Origin: Isoetes taiwanensis
Taxonomy: Eukaryota > Streptophyta > Lycopodiopsida > Isoetales > Isoetaceae
Reading direction: 5' to 3'
Assembly: GCA_021234155.1 (NCBI GenBank)
Contig: JAJEKV010000013.1
Span: forward strand, 4,644,028 to 4,708,027
DNA: 64,000 nucleotides
The stretch's first letter is position 1; each line of letters starts with the position of its first letter. Positions 48,905 through 60,165 of this stretch are shown here, piece by piece. Position numbers and translations under genes: made by a program. Below the pieces are notes generated by a model, which saw nothing but the letters and a program-made list of their open reading frames with translations, made no database searches and was not told the DNA's origin.

Positions 48905-51900
48905 TTAAATGTCATTGTAAAACAATAGATGAGTTTCTAAGTCCTCATCTAGCTCATCACTCTCACTCAAACTGTCATTATCATCAGCATTATGATTATG
49001 CATACAAACTTCTCTATACTGTAAAAGCTCAATCAAATACTTCCCTAATATATCCCCATTTAGGGTGAAAAAGGTTGGCAGGTCTTCGTAGTGTATTCCA
49101 AACTTATCATGTAATACATCGTATGCCGTACATCGAAGCAATGCATGGTCCTCATCCTCTACTTTATCTTCCCCACATATTTTACAATATCTTTGATCTC
49201 TAGGAATAATATGTCCCCATCTACCCACTTCCACACCTAAATGATGTGAACTAAGTCGAATCCTGCAAATAGCATGTCTTTTTTGGATAGAAATATTTTC
49301 CCTCAGTTGCCCTACCATTTCCAATGTGGGGTTCATATTCTGCTTATACAAAATCATTTTGGTCTTGGGCTGCGACCACATCTTCTTATCTACCTTCCTG
49401 GATATCCATTGTCTTAAATCAAATTTTACTAAGACCACTTCATCCCATTGTATATCCCATTTATTGAGCCACTTCTTGACATCTTGAAACAAACCATTCT
49501 CCTTGCTGGCTAACAAAGCCCTACGTGTCATTCTAGTGTCATCCATGAGTAACACCTTCTTAAAATACGTAATGCATCTAAGGATCGCTTCCCCTTCCAA
49601 AGGCATGAGACCACATTCTGCTAACATCATAGAGTAAGGGGTTTAAGCTTTAACTCCTAATTCCAGTCTCAAACATTTTTTTAAGACCTGCTCAATATCA
49701 TCCCATAAGCATTGTGGCAAACTTGGTCCCCAAATTTCACATCCATATAAGACTACGCTCTGCACAAGTGAATGAAAGAGTCTCATCTTAAGGTTCCATG
49801 ACCAAAGGTGTGTTCTCCTACACATGCTCTGCAATGCATATAAAGCCCTTTGTCCTCCATCAATCCGTTGTGTGATGCATGCATTCCATCTATGATTCCT
49901 GCTAAATACAAGGCCCAAATATTTGTATGAATCACATATACTTACCACACTCCCCTTATATCTGAAGATGGGTTCTTGTTCAAGCGCTCCTACAGTCATA
50001 ATGCTCGTTTTTTCGAGGTTCACCTGCATACCTGTTTGATCACAAAAATCAGCCAAGCCTTCCAAGTGTTTTTGCATATGATCCTTAGAGAGTGCAAAAA
50101 TGACTACATCATCTGCATACATTAGCAACTGGATCACATATCCATGTATTTCCATGCCTCCTGGGCAATTCTTAAGCAACCAAACCTCTAAACCATCAAT
50201 AAAAAGTCCAAACAATGTGGGGGATAGCGGACATCCCTGTTTGATCCCAAGATTACTTTCAACATGTCCTGGATATCCAATGAAAATGGTAAAGATAATT
50301 GCACAAGCACTTTTTCATACAGAACTCGGACTGCATCTCTAAGCTCCTTGGGCACCTTCAACTTATCCAACCTTTCCCACAATTGGTTACGTGGCACCTT
50401 ATCAAATGCTTTTTTAAAGTCTACAAATGCCATGTAAACTGGTTTTTTAGTACCTTTAACCATGTCAAATATAGTTTTTAACACTAATAGATGGTCTAAA
50501 GTAGCCCTTCCTGCTCTAAAACCTGCTTGTGACTCCGCACGCTTTTGATTGTGCTCTACCCAAATACTTATCTTTTTTTTTAAGATAGTAGCAAAAAGCT
50601 TAGAAAATAGACTACTTACCATAATGGTTCGGTAATTGTTTGCATCATGCCTCGCCCCATCTTTATATATAGGAACCACCATGTTCCGACAACAATCAAG
50701 TGGAAATTCCTGTCTCATAGCCAGTGTAAATATTTTTGCAACTAAAGGATGGATACAAGTACTTGCCCATTTTAGATGCTCTGCGCTTAATCCAAAGATA
50801 TCATGTGCTTTACCATTAGCCAAATAAGCTATACCCTCTGCCACCTCCTTTTCTGTAATGACCAGTTCTGACCTTATACTCCCTTCCTCACTGGGAATGT
50901 CTGCACTATGATATAGATTAATAATATGTCTCCAAATATCATGTGCTGCAAGAGGGATATCAACCTGTTTATTCTTTCTTAGAGCATTCCAAAAGAGCTT
51001 CGGCTCATCTAGGTATCGCAAGCATAAGAGCTGTTGCCGATTTTTAATGAACTGCCGCTTCTTAAACCGTACAATGCGCTTATATTGATGCTTAAATGAG
51101 TCTTTATCACTCAAACCACTTTTCTTCCATCTGAATTTTGCCTCACGGCATTCCTGGTCAAACCAAGATTTGCATGGTAAACCCTTTCTGACTCTGTGAG
51201 ATGTGAAAGTCTCTTGTGCTGCCTCTTCCAACACCGTGTGCAATTGCTTGCTTATCGTGGCCAAATCCCCATCCCAATGCAAACAAGATACTTTCAATTC
51301 AACACAGGCTTGATAGTTGGCATGCAACAATGGCCTTAACACATAAGGCTTCTGCGCAATGGGGGAAACAACCCCAGGATGGCTGATCCGTAGACTAAAA
51401 GACAATCGGCTGTGATCCGATTCAAGCTCTTCATCACTGACTACAAAATCTAATATCCCTTCTAGAGTCTCCTCCACCATTGCCAGATAGTCCATTGTGC
51501 TTCTAGCTCTGCATGTATTCTTTAAAGTGTCTGGGAACCTACTTAATCCATTACAGATCATGAGGTTTGTGCTGTTACACGGGCTGAGAAATTGCCTACC
51601 AGATTTAGTCACTACATGATCCTTAGAATCCCTCTTCCTGCCATATAATTTCAACTCTTCATCACTCACAGATTCTAACCACAATGGATCTTTATTTCCT
51701 GTGTAAGAAACAGCTTGTAGACACCCCGTCCTTCCGCTGAAATCCCCTGCTAGGATCACACTGCCCTTTTCCTGGTAATGCATAATATCTTGCTCCAATG
51801 CAAAGAACAAGTCATCACTAAAAGCTTCTGTCTCTGTGTATATTTTCTTATGTCTAGGAGCAAAATAACAAATAGCCATATAGTACAAAGCATGATAACC

Positions 51901-52209
51901 TTTCAATTCAAGCCAAATATACTAATTATTTTTGTCTTTTCTAACATCTTCTATCAAATCTCTAAAAAGCGGTCTGATATAACATGCTACTCCTCCATTC
52001 CCTGTATCTCCATCTTTAAATCTTTTATTATAAACTGAATAAATCATATCAAAGCCTTCAATGTCAGGCAAAGCATACAAATCATGTTCTTTTGTTTCTA
52101 CAAAACAAATAACATCAACATTATCTAGAATTGTCTGCATACTAATTACCTTATCAATGGTGAGTCTGTTTATATTCCAGACCACTATTCTAAGGCCTCC
52201 CGTATCTAC
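48905..52209 (-). pseudogene. LINE-E ORF2: endonuclease-RT, ~1100 aa with three lesions
   Basis: It starts after the TAG with VDTGGLRIVVWNINRL, with no Met. Endonuclease: ICFVETKEHDLYALPDI, GGVACYIRPLF, ILAGDFSGRTG, LESDHSRLSF. Connector: RKGLPCKSWFDQECREAK. RT: NMVVPIYKDGARHDANNYR, ESQAGFRAGRATLDHLL, YMAFVDFKKAFDKVP, and YADDVVIF (about 50105) with both Asp. Then LVQSVVLYGCEIWGPSL and the C-terminal CKICGEDKVEDEDHALLRC (about 49120-49180). Lesions are an in-frame TAG at 51922-51924 (a Gln in other copies), a frameshift near 50270 just before IKQGCPLSPTLFG, and a TAA at 49643-49645. Confidence 0.92.
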
Positions 52210-52932
52210 CTATTCAATCACAACCTTCCCTTTGGCCCACTTCACTTTCTGATTGTTTTGCCTTGCCTCTTTAAACTTAGCAATTTCTTGCTTCTTCTCA
52301 AGCATTTGGCCTTTGGTACGATCATCGTTCACCCATACAAATTTTCCTTTCAGTGTGTATCTCTGTGTTAGTACCTGAAAACGATCTTCCCTGTTGGCAA
52401 ACTTCACCAGAATGTGGCGTGTCCCATGATCCTTCTTTCCAATCCGGAAAGCATCCACAAAATCCGTTCTAGTTATCTTCATTTCTTCGCTAAAGAATTT
52501 TGACACTACCTCTTTTGTATTCTCATTCTCCTTTTCTGTCAATCCCACAATGCGGATGTTTAAAGCTCGTTGTTTCTGTTCTTGTGTCTCTACATACTCC
52601 TCAAAAGCATTCTTTAAATCTGAAATTTCTGTTGTACCATCTGATCCTTCACCTTCTTGCAATTCCTTGAGTTCCTGTTTGACATGATCCATTTCTTCTC
52701 GCAATTGCTGGAAATTTGCACGAAGATAATCGTTATCTGCCCTCAAATTTCTGATTTCTGCCATCAGCTTCTCCTCTCGGGATGCTGCTTCTTGTCTGAA
52801 AGCTGTTAGTTCATTCCAGATTTCCCCAGATGATTCTCCATGTATGCCAAACTGCCCAGATGATTCCCCATCAGAGTCTGATTCTTTATGCTTCTGTGTT
52901 ATTTTCTTGGACTGTTTCTTTGGGGCAGCCAT
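52210..52932 (-). CDS. LINE-E ORF1: coiled-coil nucleic-acid-binding protein (240 aa, intact)
   Basis: MAAPKKQSKKITQKHK opens a basic N-terminus, then an acidic Ser/Asp stretch. A coiled coil covers about residues 45-130 (AEIRNLRADNDYLRANFQQL). An RRM-like core follows (KQRALNIRIVGLTEKENE, VDAFRIGKKD, RHILVKFANREDRFQVL), and then FVWVNDDRTKGQ and a basic tail KEARQNNQKVKWAKGKVVIE. In L1-type elements such a protein trimerises, coats the RNA and acts as a chaperone. The stop is TAG (52210-52212) followed by G, in frame with ORF2, exactly as in LINE-A and LINE-C. Confidence 0.92.
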   Translation of the reverse strand: MAAPKKQSKKITQKHKESDSDGESSGQFGIHGESSGEIWNELTAFRQEAASREEKLMAEIRNLRADNDYLRANFQQLREEMDHVKQELKELQEGEGSDGTTEISDLKNAFEEYVETQEQKQRALNIRIVGLTEKENENTKEVVSKFFSEEMKITRTDFVDAFRIGKKDHGTRHILVKFANREDRFQVLTQRYTLKGKFVWVNDDRTKGQMLEKKQEIAKFKEARQNNQKVKWAKGKVVIE

Positions 52933-53137
52933 GGTGCTGACAACAACTGCTGAAAATCTATACCCGGCCGGAAAATTGCAATTACAGATACCTAAACAGA
53001 TCCAAACCTGGTCATGCTATATACCCTCGAAGGTCCGGAATCCCCAAGCACGCATTACCAATCGACACTCTGCGGGGAGAGAGTTATGGCTGTTGAACCT
53101 TCACCTACGAAACCCTAGCGTTCGGCTCGTCTATAGA

Positions 53138-53164
53138 GGGGAGGGGGAGGGAGGGAGGGAGGGG
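53138..53164 (+). other. G-quadruplex-prone tract at the LINE-E 5' tip
   Basis: Six or more G-runs of 3-5 separated by single A (GGGGAGGGGGAGGGAGGG and on to 53164). On the LINE sense strand it is CCCTCC-rich. It may be part of the 5' UTR or a pyrimidine-rich target site. Confidence 0.7.
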
Positions 53165-54639
53165 TCAAATGAGCTCTTCTTTCGCCACTCTAACCTAAAT
53201 TATTATTTGTACTTAAACGATAGGTAAGAAAAAAATAGGCAATTCTATTTTGGCCCCTTGAATATCTCTCGAATAGCAAGGCTAGATGCAATACAAACCT
53301 TAAATCCTTGTTCCGTGCGAGGCTAATGGGGAACGAAATAGATTTCTTGAATGGATAGTGTCTCACTTGGCTATCCTAATAAATGCCAGCATTGAAATGC
53401 CAAAGGAATCGGTAAATGATATGGATTATTACAGAAAAAATTCGGGCCAAAGCAATATGGGAGCAAAAAAGGTTTTGGAGTTATTCAGGCAAAATTGTAA
53501 AAGGAATACCATAACCTACGCTCCAGCATAGAGCTATGTTCCACCAAAAGGAAGCAAGGACAAGAAAAACTCCACATCTGTTACATAATCTAAGCCCTAG
53601 CGCAGAGCCATATTCCGCCAAAAGGAAGCAAGAAAAAACTCCACAGCAGTTCCGGAAGAAAGACTCCACATCTGTTCCACAACCTAAGCTCCAGTGCAAA
53701 GCCACATATCTGTTCCTGCACCCACTCAATTGGCAATGCGAACTATCGGCGCAAATAGAAAGAACACGGTGAACGCGGCTTTAAATTTCTCTTCGCTCTA
53801 TATTCAGTCTGCGCCCTCAAATCATTACTCTCCTGACATCTCCTGCCTTTGAAATAGAATATGTGGGGTATATACCACTTCCAGACCAACCATCCCTAGG
53901 GTTTGCCCTTCGAGCAACCCAAAAATGGCATCGTCAAGTTCCATTTTCATACTTTTCTATTTAACCGAGCAAAGGCCATTGGGAGGTGGAAGGTTTAAGT
54001 ATATTCTAGAACATTAAGGGTGAGATTCCGCACAGCGGAAGGCAATTAACTTAAACTTTGCCATTAATGCTGGAACTTCCAACTCCCAGCCCTCATCTCC
54101 CTGTAGTTGGAGCATCATTTTTGGCAATTATACACTAAACTGAGCCTAATGCCAGACCTAAATTGCCGCTCTTAATTGCCATTAATGGAATCTGAGCTCC
54201 TTCCACATTTTGCAAGATGGCTACCGTAGTGGAATCTCACCCTAAGACCGAGCAGAGGGTATGCACCTATTGCAGTTGTACACCATCGAGCATTTACTAA
54301 ATGGCAGGCTATAGGGGTTAACAAGGCTGGGCACCAATGGATAAATGGTACATGGATTTCATGGTTCTTGGCATTTGGAGGTGGTGATAAAGAGAATTTT
54401 CATTAAGATTATTGAGAATGCCCTGAATTGCAAGGAAGAAGAGAGATGGTTATGTGGAGACTATGCCTATTAAAGGCTGGAAATCGGTTGGGGTTAGATC
54501 AAGTGGAAACCAAGGTTCTTATTAGTTAAACCTTGGACCTGCTTGTGTTCAAAAACATACAATCTTTCGTTAAAGGGGAAGTCATTCTAAGCTTATAACG
54601 CATGAATAGCTTTGTCATGAAAAGATCAAATGATTGAAT
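53165..54639. other. Non-coding stretch with a diverged tandem repeat
   Basis: Between 53521 and 53705, units of ~75-95 bp share CTAAGCYCYAGYGCARAGCC, CCRCCAAAAGGAAGCAAG and AAACTCCACATCTGTT, in about 2.5 copies. The rest (53710-54640) has no recognisable gene. Confidence 0.5.
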
Positions 54640-54949
54640 TTAGTAGCTTTGCAAGGCGTGGTCCTTCCATACATGATCTCTAAGGTGCCAAAATAAAAAT
54701 GTCCAAAACCGTCTGCAAAAATTAAAAGAAAAGCATACTAAGTTGCATACATGGGACAAACTGATATATCGCTGATATGACGACTGTGGCTGGTTAATCC
54801 ATTCATGTTGGATATAAGTGCTTTTGTTTGCAAAGCCAACAACTGCAGTGCGCCATAGACCCCAAAGAATCTTCAATAACTGCTATTTTACAATACCAAC
54901 ATCCACCATTTGACATGTCAAACTTTCAGCTTGTGCCAATGAGCAGTAA

Positions 54950-56302
54950 TTACCTTAAACGTTCATATGCTTCATCCTTTGGTTCCAGCAATCCTGTCAA
55001 ATGAGAGCCAGAAGGCTGCACTTCTTTGACTTCCTTCTTGAACTTAAACATTTGCAGAAGGCTGTTTTCTCCTGCTGTATTGTCTTCCTTTTTGAACTTG
55101 AAAAAACGTGTAATTCCACCTTCTTCTGATGCGCTCTGTCCAATCATTGTTTCTGTGACCTCAGTGTCAGAAGAGCTTGAAGAGCTCCCCTTAGAAGTTA
55201 CTCGAGATATTAGACCACGAACAGAGTTCTTTGGTGTTGTAGAGTCACTAAGCAAACCAGGATCTGGACTGACAGAAGATGCAGATGCGTTTCCAAAAAG
55301 AAAACGGAATGCTTTATTCCCTGCTGATGCAATCTCCATTTTGGCCTGTTTCAACTGCACAATTATGTAATCTAAGTCAGAAAATAAATTTCGAGAGATG
55401 CTCCAGCGCCTCAAGCAGACATACCTTCTCCATGGTGTTCCCTGCAGCTTCAAATGCAGCATCTCCAGCATTAGCGAAACGATTAACCCATCCTGGTCAA
55501 TAAAAAAATTGGTATGTTAAATGGCGACTATAGGTACCAAAAAAGAACCTGTAGTAGATGATGTCTATATGTTCGTTGCCTAACTTAAATCTGAGACCTT
55601 TGAAAATGCCGATCTCATTGGGCGCAACAAAATAGAGAAAAAAATATACATTAATGCCTATGATTGTATAGCTGACAAATATTGAAAAAACTAGGGTTGG
55701 AATAAAAATAGGGTTTCAGTCTACGATTCTTTGATTTGAAATTGAGACTCACCTGGAAGTTTCTGCACACCAAGCCGTTCGCAAAGTACTTCACAAAAGT
55801 GGTTGCAATTACGGGATAGAAGGTCATACGTATTTCCTGGCCACTCATCACTAAGATCTGTTAGAATCTGTTTAACAGTAATTGGGGATAATCCTGTGAA
55901 ACCTAGAGACACTGTTTCCCTGTAAGTATACATGGGATTTTCCTTTGGATGGCAGCTAAAAACCCCACTGCCCACCTCACAGAACCCAAAAGACCATTCT
56001 TCTCCATAGACCTGTAGAAGCAGCAAGAAATAGAAAACACAGACATAAGGCATCAGACATGAGGCCATAAATTGAAGCTTCCAATAACAAAGATGCTATA
56101 TTTCTAGCTTACAGTCACACATTTTACCATTCACAACCCTAAATCTGTAAAAAAAGAGGCAAAGCACCTGAATAGCGCCATGGAAGATGCCACCCACACC
56201 AATGCCGTCCTTGAAAAACTTATTTATGTTAAGAATGGTGTTGTTGGTCTTCACGGACAAGCTGTTGGTCACGTCATAGACATGAAGAAGGACTTCCGAC
56301 AT
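54950..56302 (-). CDS. PPPDE (DeSI-type) thiol peptidase, four exons, 288 aa
   Basis: Exons on the minus strand: 56302-56168, 56011-55753, 55492-55425 and 55354-54950. All introns are GT-AG and phases match (0, 1, 0). MSEVLLHVYDVTN begins the PPPDE fold. GGIFHGAIQVYGEEWSFG carries the catalytic His (His41), and YDLLSRNCNHFCEVLCERLG the catalytic Cys (Cys114), followed by KLPGWVNRFANAGD. The family comprises papain-like isopeptidases that remove SUMO or ubiquitin-type modifiers. The plant members of this length are mostly uncharacterised. The C-terminal 130 residues are Ser-rich and disordered, with a repeated FKFKKE motif (239-244 and 257-262). The terminal AAG-GTAATT could be a further donor site, so the last residues are less certain. 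It is flanked by transposons but intact. Confidence 0.92.
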
Positions 56303-56576
56303 GGTGATCCGGCGGTATGGGGCCAGAAACAGGCAGAAAAGACTAGATTAAGAAGGGGCGGATTCAAGTGGGCGACTGATCCATTGCAAGGCCAAGGATT
56401 TGGCTAAGAAGAAGAAGCCAATCGACGAGGATTTTGATTTACTCTTGATCTGCCATGAGTCGCGGAAACGTTTGTGCTAATTTTGAAGTGTAAAGCGGAA
56501 AAGTGGACGTATATCTCATTTCTGCTGTAAATGTTAGAATGCCGTTCTGGCATCCAGGTGGCATGCTGGTGCCATC
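56303..56576 (-). promoter_or_regulatory. Upstream region of the PPPDE gene
   Basis: Contains the presumed 5' UTR and proximal promoter of the gene read leftward from 56302. I see no strong TATA box. A G/A-rich stretch with GAAGAAGAAG lies near 56405-56418. Function is inferred from position only. Confidence 0.35.
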
Positions 56577-57570
56577 GTATCTAAAAAGAGAAATTTTTAA
56601 AAATCCCTTGTATTCATGGGTCATGGGTATTTTCCAAATGCCCCTGTATTTCTTGAAAACTGCTACTCCATAACACCCTAGGGTGTTATCAAATGGACGG
56701 ATCCAGATCGATCTTTATGGTGATCGGATGGCCCAAAACTCTCGGGGCGGTGTGTTAAGGGTGATAACGCTCTGGCCCTCGGGTGTTACTTCAAAAAAAA
56801 TTTTGGGGCCATCAAAATGGCTCCAGCGCGTCGGCGCCGTATCTACACCTTCTTTGCTTTTTATTTATAGTATTACTAATATAACAAAACAGTTTTATCC
56901 ACAGAACAGAATAGAAGCACGAAAGTGTTTGATACTTATATTAGAACATGTCAACGAGGAAGTAAAGTTGATTGGTCATTCTTCAAATTGATTGTAGAAT
57001 ATTTCTGATATCATAGCCCAAAATTCAGATTTCCATGAATATAATTTTTTCTTTCTTCTAGCAAACTTCCTTTGTTAGGAAATAAATGCTTGAACGGCCG
57101 CATCAAAGCAAGTATCAGCCTTTACCCAGTGAAGAAAATTTGCCCACCAATGCCAAGTTTTTTTTTGCCAATTCAACTGCTATATCCTTTGTCCTGTCCA
57201 ATCATGTCAATATATCTATCCCAAGCTCAATTCTATGGCAAATCATGGATTAGGCTACGTTCCGTAAAATGAATCGGATTTGAAATTCAAAGGTGTCAAG
57301 CTGCGGACTTCGAAATCCTTGACCATTTCTGAAAACTCGAAGTCAACTTTTTCAATAACTTTGGCAATAATTTGAAGTCAGAAGGCAACATGGGAGCGTC
57401 GCCTTACCTCTACATCTAGGACTACCGTGGTCATGTTTTTCTTCGGATCAATCCTTTTGGAGTATTGTAGCAGTAGTAAGGGCATTTTGGCAATTTTGGA
57501 AATACTAGGACATTTTGCTAAATACCTTAAAATACAAGGGCATTTTAAAATTTCCCTATCTAAAACAGTC
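56577..57570. mobile_element. Foldback (inverted-repeat) element of ~1 kb
   Basis: The left arm (about 56580-56670) contains AAATTTTTAAAAATCCCTTG, CAAATGCCCCTGTATTTC and TGCTACTCC. The right arm (about 57455-57568) contains in reverse complement AAATTTTAAAATGCCCTTG, AAAATGTCCTAGTATTTCC and TGCTACAATACTCC. The arms are diverged. No transposase is encoded between them. A perfect 18-bp palindrome TAACACCCTAGGGTGTTA lies at 56671-56688, just inside the left arm. It is probably a non-autonomous DNA element. No clear target duplication was found. Confidence 0.5.
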
Positions 57571-58189
57571 GCTTTGGGCCTATATCCATTAGGGTGTTTT
57601 TAGTGTAGTTCTTGTGTCATATGGCAATCTCACTACATGATTTGTTGTTCCCATTATTATTTTCACACGAACCATAACTGCATTTGAAACAATGAAGTTG
57701 CTTTAGAGTTTGTTATTTAGGGTGAATCCAAATGGCTTCTAGTCAAAGCTTTTCTGGGATTTGCTACTCTGTCACCAGAAGCCAACAATTATAGGAATGG
57801 TCTGCATTTGCTATGCATGTGATTGTTTATGTGGCACAAGTATGAAACTCGAGTGTGATGCTAATGGGAAGCCACACTTTGTTTGCTAGTTGGGCTATTT
57901 TGCGATATCCACTTCGATGAACTCACTCTTTAGAAGAGGCAAATAATACACTCGAATACTACAATATTTCAACAATATTGCATATTATATAAAAAGTGCT
58001 TGCGGGTTTTTAAGCCCTGTAAAGGTGACTTGCAAGGAAAGGAGGTGGGTGAGCTGTGAAGAACGAGTTCACTATCGAGCCTTATCTCATCCCTTACACA
58101 ATGTAAAAGTCCACTATAAAACGTAAAATTGTCTTTTGTTGAAATTATGCCCATCTTGTAGTGGTATTATATTTTCATGATTTTTATTC
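57571..58189. other. Non-coding stretch
   Basis: No gene, RNA or repeat recognised. Confidence 0.4.
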
Positions 58190-59300
58190 AAATTCATCAT
58201 CATAAAAGTTGGCCAATGCATCCAAGTGCCTCTGCATATCATGGTATATCATATGCATATAAAAGTAAAATAAGCAAGTATCCTGCAATTGTAGTTCCTC
58301 CTCCACCGTGTCTCTGCATCCATGCCTCTAATTGATCTATATATATTTCAAACAATGTAGGGGATAAAGGGCATCCTTGCTTTACCCCAATATTTCTAAT
58401 TATCTCTGCCTTACAGGATTTATTTAGCGGGAAAGATAGACTCGCCAACACCTTCTATATAGCACTGCTATTGCATTTTTGAGCTCCTGTGGCACTCCAA
58501 TGTGATCCATGTACTCCCATATATTCCTAGTGGTCTATTGCAAATTTATTAGGTCTAAAGCTTGCCTGTCCAGATGCTCTGACATTATGCATCTCTGCCC
58601 AATCACTCTTCATCTCTATAAGCTTGGCAAATAATGATCATTCTATAATTGCTTGGGTCATTGACATCGCCTGCTTTATGGATTAGTACCACTCTATTGA
58701 CTTGCCATGTCTGAGCTATTCATCATTTTAGTGATGGTAATGGTTACTGCTGAGCCAGCCCATTTTATCATTTATGCCATTAACACAAGTGCATCAGCTG
58801 CCTTGCCACACGAAAGTGATTTAAGCCCTTCAAATATATCTGCTTCTGAAAATGTGAGAATATCACCTTGTCTGTCCATTTCCTCATGCAATCCCGCCAT
58901 GCGATACAATTTATGCAGCTGTTGTAGCAAACTATCCACACCTAAGAGACTAGTCTGTTGTTTTTTGGCCTTCAATCGTGTCCAAAATTTCTTTGGCTGA
59001 GATAGCATGCTTACTAGTATGTTTGGCTTGGTATGCTCATTTTTTCTTTTTCACTAGTTGTCAATATTCCTTTTGAATCTTACCTTTATCCTCATGTATT
59101 GCAGTCTTAAATTCTAACCTCTTACTTTTATATTTCGTGTCATACACATAGCAAACCTTCAATGCACGATGAAGTATAAAACAACTCTGAGCCACATCAA
59201 GCAACATGGAGGTAAGCATCATATCCAGTTCTATTAAGTTCTCTGGCCATACAAGCTCCTTGCTATTTTTGCTCACACATTTTCTTAAAAACACCCATTA
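58190..59300 (-). mobile_element. LINE-F: internal LINE fragment
   Basis: Minus strand. The connector shows ALKVCYVYDTKYKSKRLEFK (about 59130) and PKKFWTRLKAKKQQ (about 58990). A degraded RT follows with GVKQGCPLSPTLFEIYIDQL (58340-58400) and LLLYAYDI (about 58260), where YADD reads YAYD. Neither end is present. It is the same family as LINE-A to LINE-E or a close relative. Confidence 0.82.
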
Positions 59301-59600
59301 CAAGCCTTAAATTTGAACATTGCAATGCCATTCAAGAGGCCTTCGGCCCTTCAAAGAACGGTTGTCTTTTTTTTGGCCATGCAAATGAACGGCAAGAGGA
59401 AAAAAATTGCCATTCAACTTGAACGGCTTTGGCAAATGTCACCCTTCAATTGAATGGCAAGCTTAAAAAAAAAAAATTAATTTCTAGTATATATTTTTAT
59501 TATTTTTATAGTATTTTCCCACCAATTAGAACGAAATACCTTATACCAAAATTAATTAATGAGATAATACAAAATTAATACCCCACCACCAACCATCATT
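59301..59600. repeat. Short inverted repeats around TTGCCATTCAA
   Basis: TGCCATTCAA occurs near 59325 and 59420, and its reverse complement TTGAATGGCA near 59449, within AT-rich DNA. It may be the remnant of a small foldback element. Confidence 0.35.
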
Positions 59601-59800
59601 AAACATTAAAAAAAAAGGAAATTTTGCAAAAAATTGTTGACGAGAGGAACGGAATTTCTTGCCAAATTCAGCCAAAAAAATGGCCAGCCAAAGCCAATTC
59701 CGCTCGCACAAAGCCGGACGATCTGCCAATCAGCTTCGCGCACGCAGTCTTTGCGCCCAATTTCGCTCATGTAAATCGTTGTAGGGGGCATCCGGTGCTG

Positions 59801-60165
59801 CTGGACGATCCGGCTCCAATTCTGCCTGCTCTTGGCCATCAAAGATCAAAGGTAAACTCTGCAACTGCCTGCTTTCTTTTTTTTTGTTCTGGCTCTGAAC
59901 CTTGCTTTTTTTCTTGTATTTATCATTCCAGAACTTTATGATTGGCGCTGCTAGACGATCCGGCTTCAATTCTGCCTGCTCTTGGCCATCAAAGATCAAA
60001 GGTAAACTCTGCAACTGCGCCGCTTTCTTTTTTTTTGTTCTGGCTCTGAACCTTGCTTTTTTTCTTGTATTTATCATTCCAGAACTTTATGATTAATTTG
60101 GGCGATCCGGCTCCATTGCTGCTCTTGACCATCAAAGATCAAAGGTAAACTCTGCAACTGCCGGA
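59801..60165. repeat. ~148-bp tandem repeat, 2.4 copies, with splice-like signals
   Basis: Units begin at GACGATCCGGCTCCAAT (59804, 59954, and a shorter copy from about 60102), with spacing of 150 and 147 bp. Each contains CCATCAAAGATCAAAGGTAAACTC (a 5' splice-site-like AAAG-GTAAAC) and, in two units, TTTTTTTCTTGTATTTATCATTCCAG (a polypyrimidine tract and AG). No protein domain is recognised. Confidence 0.85.

Larger units (their letters stand above)
48862..53165 (-). mobile_element. LINE-E: full-length, least damaged LINE copy
   Basis: Minus strand. A ~230-bp 5' UTR opens with a C-rich tip (CCCTCCCTCCC...). ORF1 is intact (52932-52210). ORF2 (52209-48905) carries only three lesions. A 3' UTR with AGACCTTCGAGGCCT follows, and then a tail ACACACACTCTCTCTCTCCC. 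Total about 4.3 kb. Confidence 0.92.

Noticed and set aside
52210-52932. LINE-E ORF1 as a host coiled-coil gene
   Set aside because: The same protein precedes the endonuclease in LINE-A and LINE-C, so it is ORF1 of the LINE.
54640-54876. Minus-strand open frame downstream of the PPPDE gene as an extra gene or exon
   Set aside because: No domain or supporting splice acceptor. It is probably 3' flanking sequence, although a possible donor at the end of exon 4 keeps the option open.
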